Made by a program: the position numbers and the translations under genes
In this document: positions 6,090 to 6,962 of the stretch, piece after piece
Numbering within the stretch: position 1 is the stretch's first letter
Layout of the letters: the number at the start of each line of letters is the position of its first letter
The notes under the pieces: model-generated
The model's database searches: none
What the model was told of the DNA's origin: nothing
What the model saw: the letters and a program-made list of their open reading frames with translations, nothing else
Source: Pleionea sp041589565
Lineage (GTDB): Bacteria; Pseudomonadota; Gammaproteobacteria; Enterobacterales; Kangiellaceae
Reading direction: 5' to 3'
NCBI GenBank assembly: GCA_041589565.1
Contig: JBFHVL010000178.1
Coordinates: forward strand, 1-6,962
Length of the DNA stretch: 6,962 nt

Positions 6090-6776
6090 ATGAAATTGGA
6101 ATCTTTTAAGTCGATTTATAAACGCGCGGCTGAGCGTAAAGGCGGCGAAAGTGGTGTTGAGCAACGGCTAAGTAAGCCTAAAAATCCAAAACAGTTAGCA
6201 AAAATATCCAATGATCGATACCTGTCCGAGTTTTCCAAAAAAGTATTTCAATCGGGATTCGTCTGGCGTGTGGTTGAAAACAAGTGGCCCAACTTCGAAG
6301 AATTATTTTTTGAATTTAATATACAAAAACTATTGATGATGCCTCCGGATATGCTTGAGCGCAAAGCCTCGGATGAGCGCATTATTCGCAATTTACGTAA
6401 AGTAAAGTCGATACAGAATAACGCTATCATGATTGATGAAATCCATCGTGAAACAGACAGTTTTGCAAAATGGGTAGCTGACTGGCCCTCTGACAATATT
6501 ATTGGTTTATGGGCAGAGTTAAAAAAACGTGGTGATCGATTAGGTGGCAATACCGGACCTTACGCATTGCGTGCTATTGGCAAAGATACCTTTTTAATCA
6601 CACGTGACGTCGAAGCTTATTTTAGAAATCATAAAATAATTGATGGCGGCATAAACACCAAGAAAACCCTAAACACCATTCAAGAATGTTTTAACCAGTG
6701 GCGTGATGAGTCGGGAAGAAGTTTACAGGAAATCAGTCGAATAGTTTCGTTTGGTGTTGGGGAGAACGTTGTTTAG
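6090..6776 (+). CDS. Divergent DNA-3-methyladenine glycosylase I (Tag)-like protein
   Basis: The 228-residue product resembles the adenine glycosylase family (Tag, helix-hairpin-helix fold), which removes 3-methyladenine from alkylated DNA. I recall similar proteins in Pseudomonas annotated as 3-methyladenine glycosylases. The parallels to Tag are VFQSGFVWRVV (residues 52-62; Tag has QAGLSW), the FEELFFEFNIQKL segment, DERIIRNLRKVKSIQNNA (95-112; Tag has AGIIRHRGKIQAI) and LKKRG (144-148). The Tag N-terminus with its Cys4 and His17 zinc ligands is replaced by an unrelated basic segment, the C-terminal His-Cys ligands are absent, and the position of Tag Glu38 aligns with Lys51. The tryptophan that stacks on the base in Tag (Trp46) is kept as Trp59. 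LGGNTGPYALRAIGKD (151-166) followed by TRDV looks like a helix-hairpin-helix plus aspartate. The enzyme activity is therefore uncertain. AGAAG at 6082-6086 serves as ribosome-binding site. The gene stands alone, and no clear terminator follows. Confidence 0.75.
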   Translation: MKLESFKSIYKRAAERKGGESGVEQRLSKPKNPKQLAKISNDRYLSEFSKKVFQSGFVWRVVENKWPNFEELFFEFNIQKLLMMPPDMLERKASDERIIRNLRKVKSIQNNAIMIDEIHRETDSFAKWVADWPSDNIIGLWAELKKRGDRLGGNTGPYALRAIGKDTFLITRDVEAYFRNHKIIDGGINTKKTLNTIQECFNQWRDESGRSLQEISRIVSFGVGENVV

Positions 6777-6962
6777 ATGGAGTCGATCTTTCATAAACGA
6801 CTTCGGTTATTATCTTAAACCGGACATATCCTACAGCTCACAGCTTATCTGAATCGTACACCCAAAGCTGACATCTATTCATTCGTCGAAAACAGAATTA
6901 AATACTATTTATGTAGGTAGTTTTGTCCCAGTTTCCTTTCCGCATATACAGCAAGCCAAATG
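6777..6962. other. Terminal non-coding stretch with small inverted repeats
   Basis: No convincing gene is visible on either strand. Three stems can be drawn: GGAGTCG (6779-6785) with CGACTTC (6798-6804, one G-U pair), TTCGGTT (6802-6808) with AACCGGA (6818-6824, one G-U pair), and CAGCTT (6841-6846) with AAGCTG (6865-6870). The first two share bases 6802-6804 and exclude each other. None is followed by a T-run. The region may hold the 3' end of the glycosylase-like message and the boundary to a neighbour beyond the window. Confidence 0.4.

Noticed and set aside
6070..6093. Seven-codon frame (MNKVRRK) with tandem AGA codons, ending in an ATGA overlap with the start at 6090
   Set aside because: It looks like a leader peptide, but has no ribosome-binding site of its own, and the AGAAGAAAA is simply the purine-rich initiation region of the main gene.
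6777..6818. Thirteen-codon frame starting right after the TAG of the glycosylase-like gene
   Set aside because: It is too short, lacks a well-placed ribosome-binding site and has no recognisable content.
6900..6962. Possible C-terminal end of a - strand gene entering from the right edge
   Set aside because: All three reverse frames stay open for only about 17-20 codons from the edge, so none stands out and no family can be recognised.

Overview
The window is a stretch of ordinary chromosome from a gammaproteobacterium, most likely a marine or free-living lineage outside Enterobacterales (Alteromonadales, Oceanospirillales or Cellvibrionales type). The evidence is the gene order ispD-ispF-truD-surE-pcm-(yqaA-type DedA gene)-nlpD-rpoS, moderate base composition, and proteins that look intermediate between the Escherichia and Pseudomonas versions. 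The genus cannot be fixed from the sequence alone. All recognised genes are on the + strand.

Bases 1-3182 hold a tight run: the 3' end of ispD, then ispF, truD, surE and pcm. From ispF onward each stop overlaps the next start (TGATG, ATGA, ATGA), so this is almost certainly one operon with translational coupling. It joins two steps of the non-mevalonate (MEP) isoprenoid pathway (IspD, IspF), a tRNA pseudouridine synthase (TruD), a survival nucleotidase (SurE) and a damaged-protein repair methyltransferase (Pcm). Next, after an 83-bp gap with an inverted repeat, come a DedA/VTT-family membrane protein gene (3266-3850) and, after a 105-bp gap, nlpD (3956-4894), a lipoprotein with LysM and degenerate LytM domains that should activate septal amidases. 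A second 105-bp gap, rich in hairpins, leads to rpoS (5000-5959), the general stress and stationary-phase sigma factor. rpoS ends at a textbook intrinsic terminator (5977-6003).

Beyond the terminator is a monocistronic gene (6090-6776) for a divergent relative of DNA-3-methyladenine glycosylase I. It is preceded by an extended -10 element that resembles a sigma-S promoter. The last 186 bases (6777-6962) hold only small inverted repeats and no gene that I can support.

The shared theme is survival in stationary phase: SurE, Pcm, NlpD and RpoS are a classical conserved neighbourhood, and the glycosylase-like gene may be a local RpoS target. I see no mobile element, CRISPR array, tRNA, rRNA or clearly new system. 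The points most worth checking are the glycosylase-like protein that lacks the known Tag active-site and zinc residues, a 16-base element shared by the intergenic regions upstream of the DedA gene and nlpD, and the competing hairpins over the rpoS ribosome-binding site.
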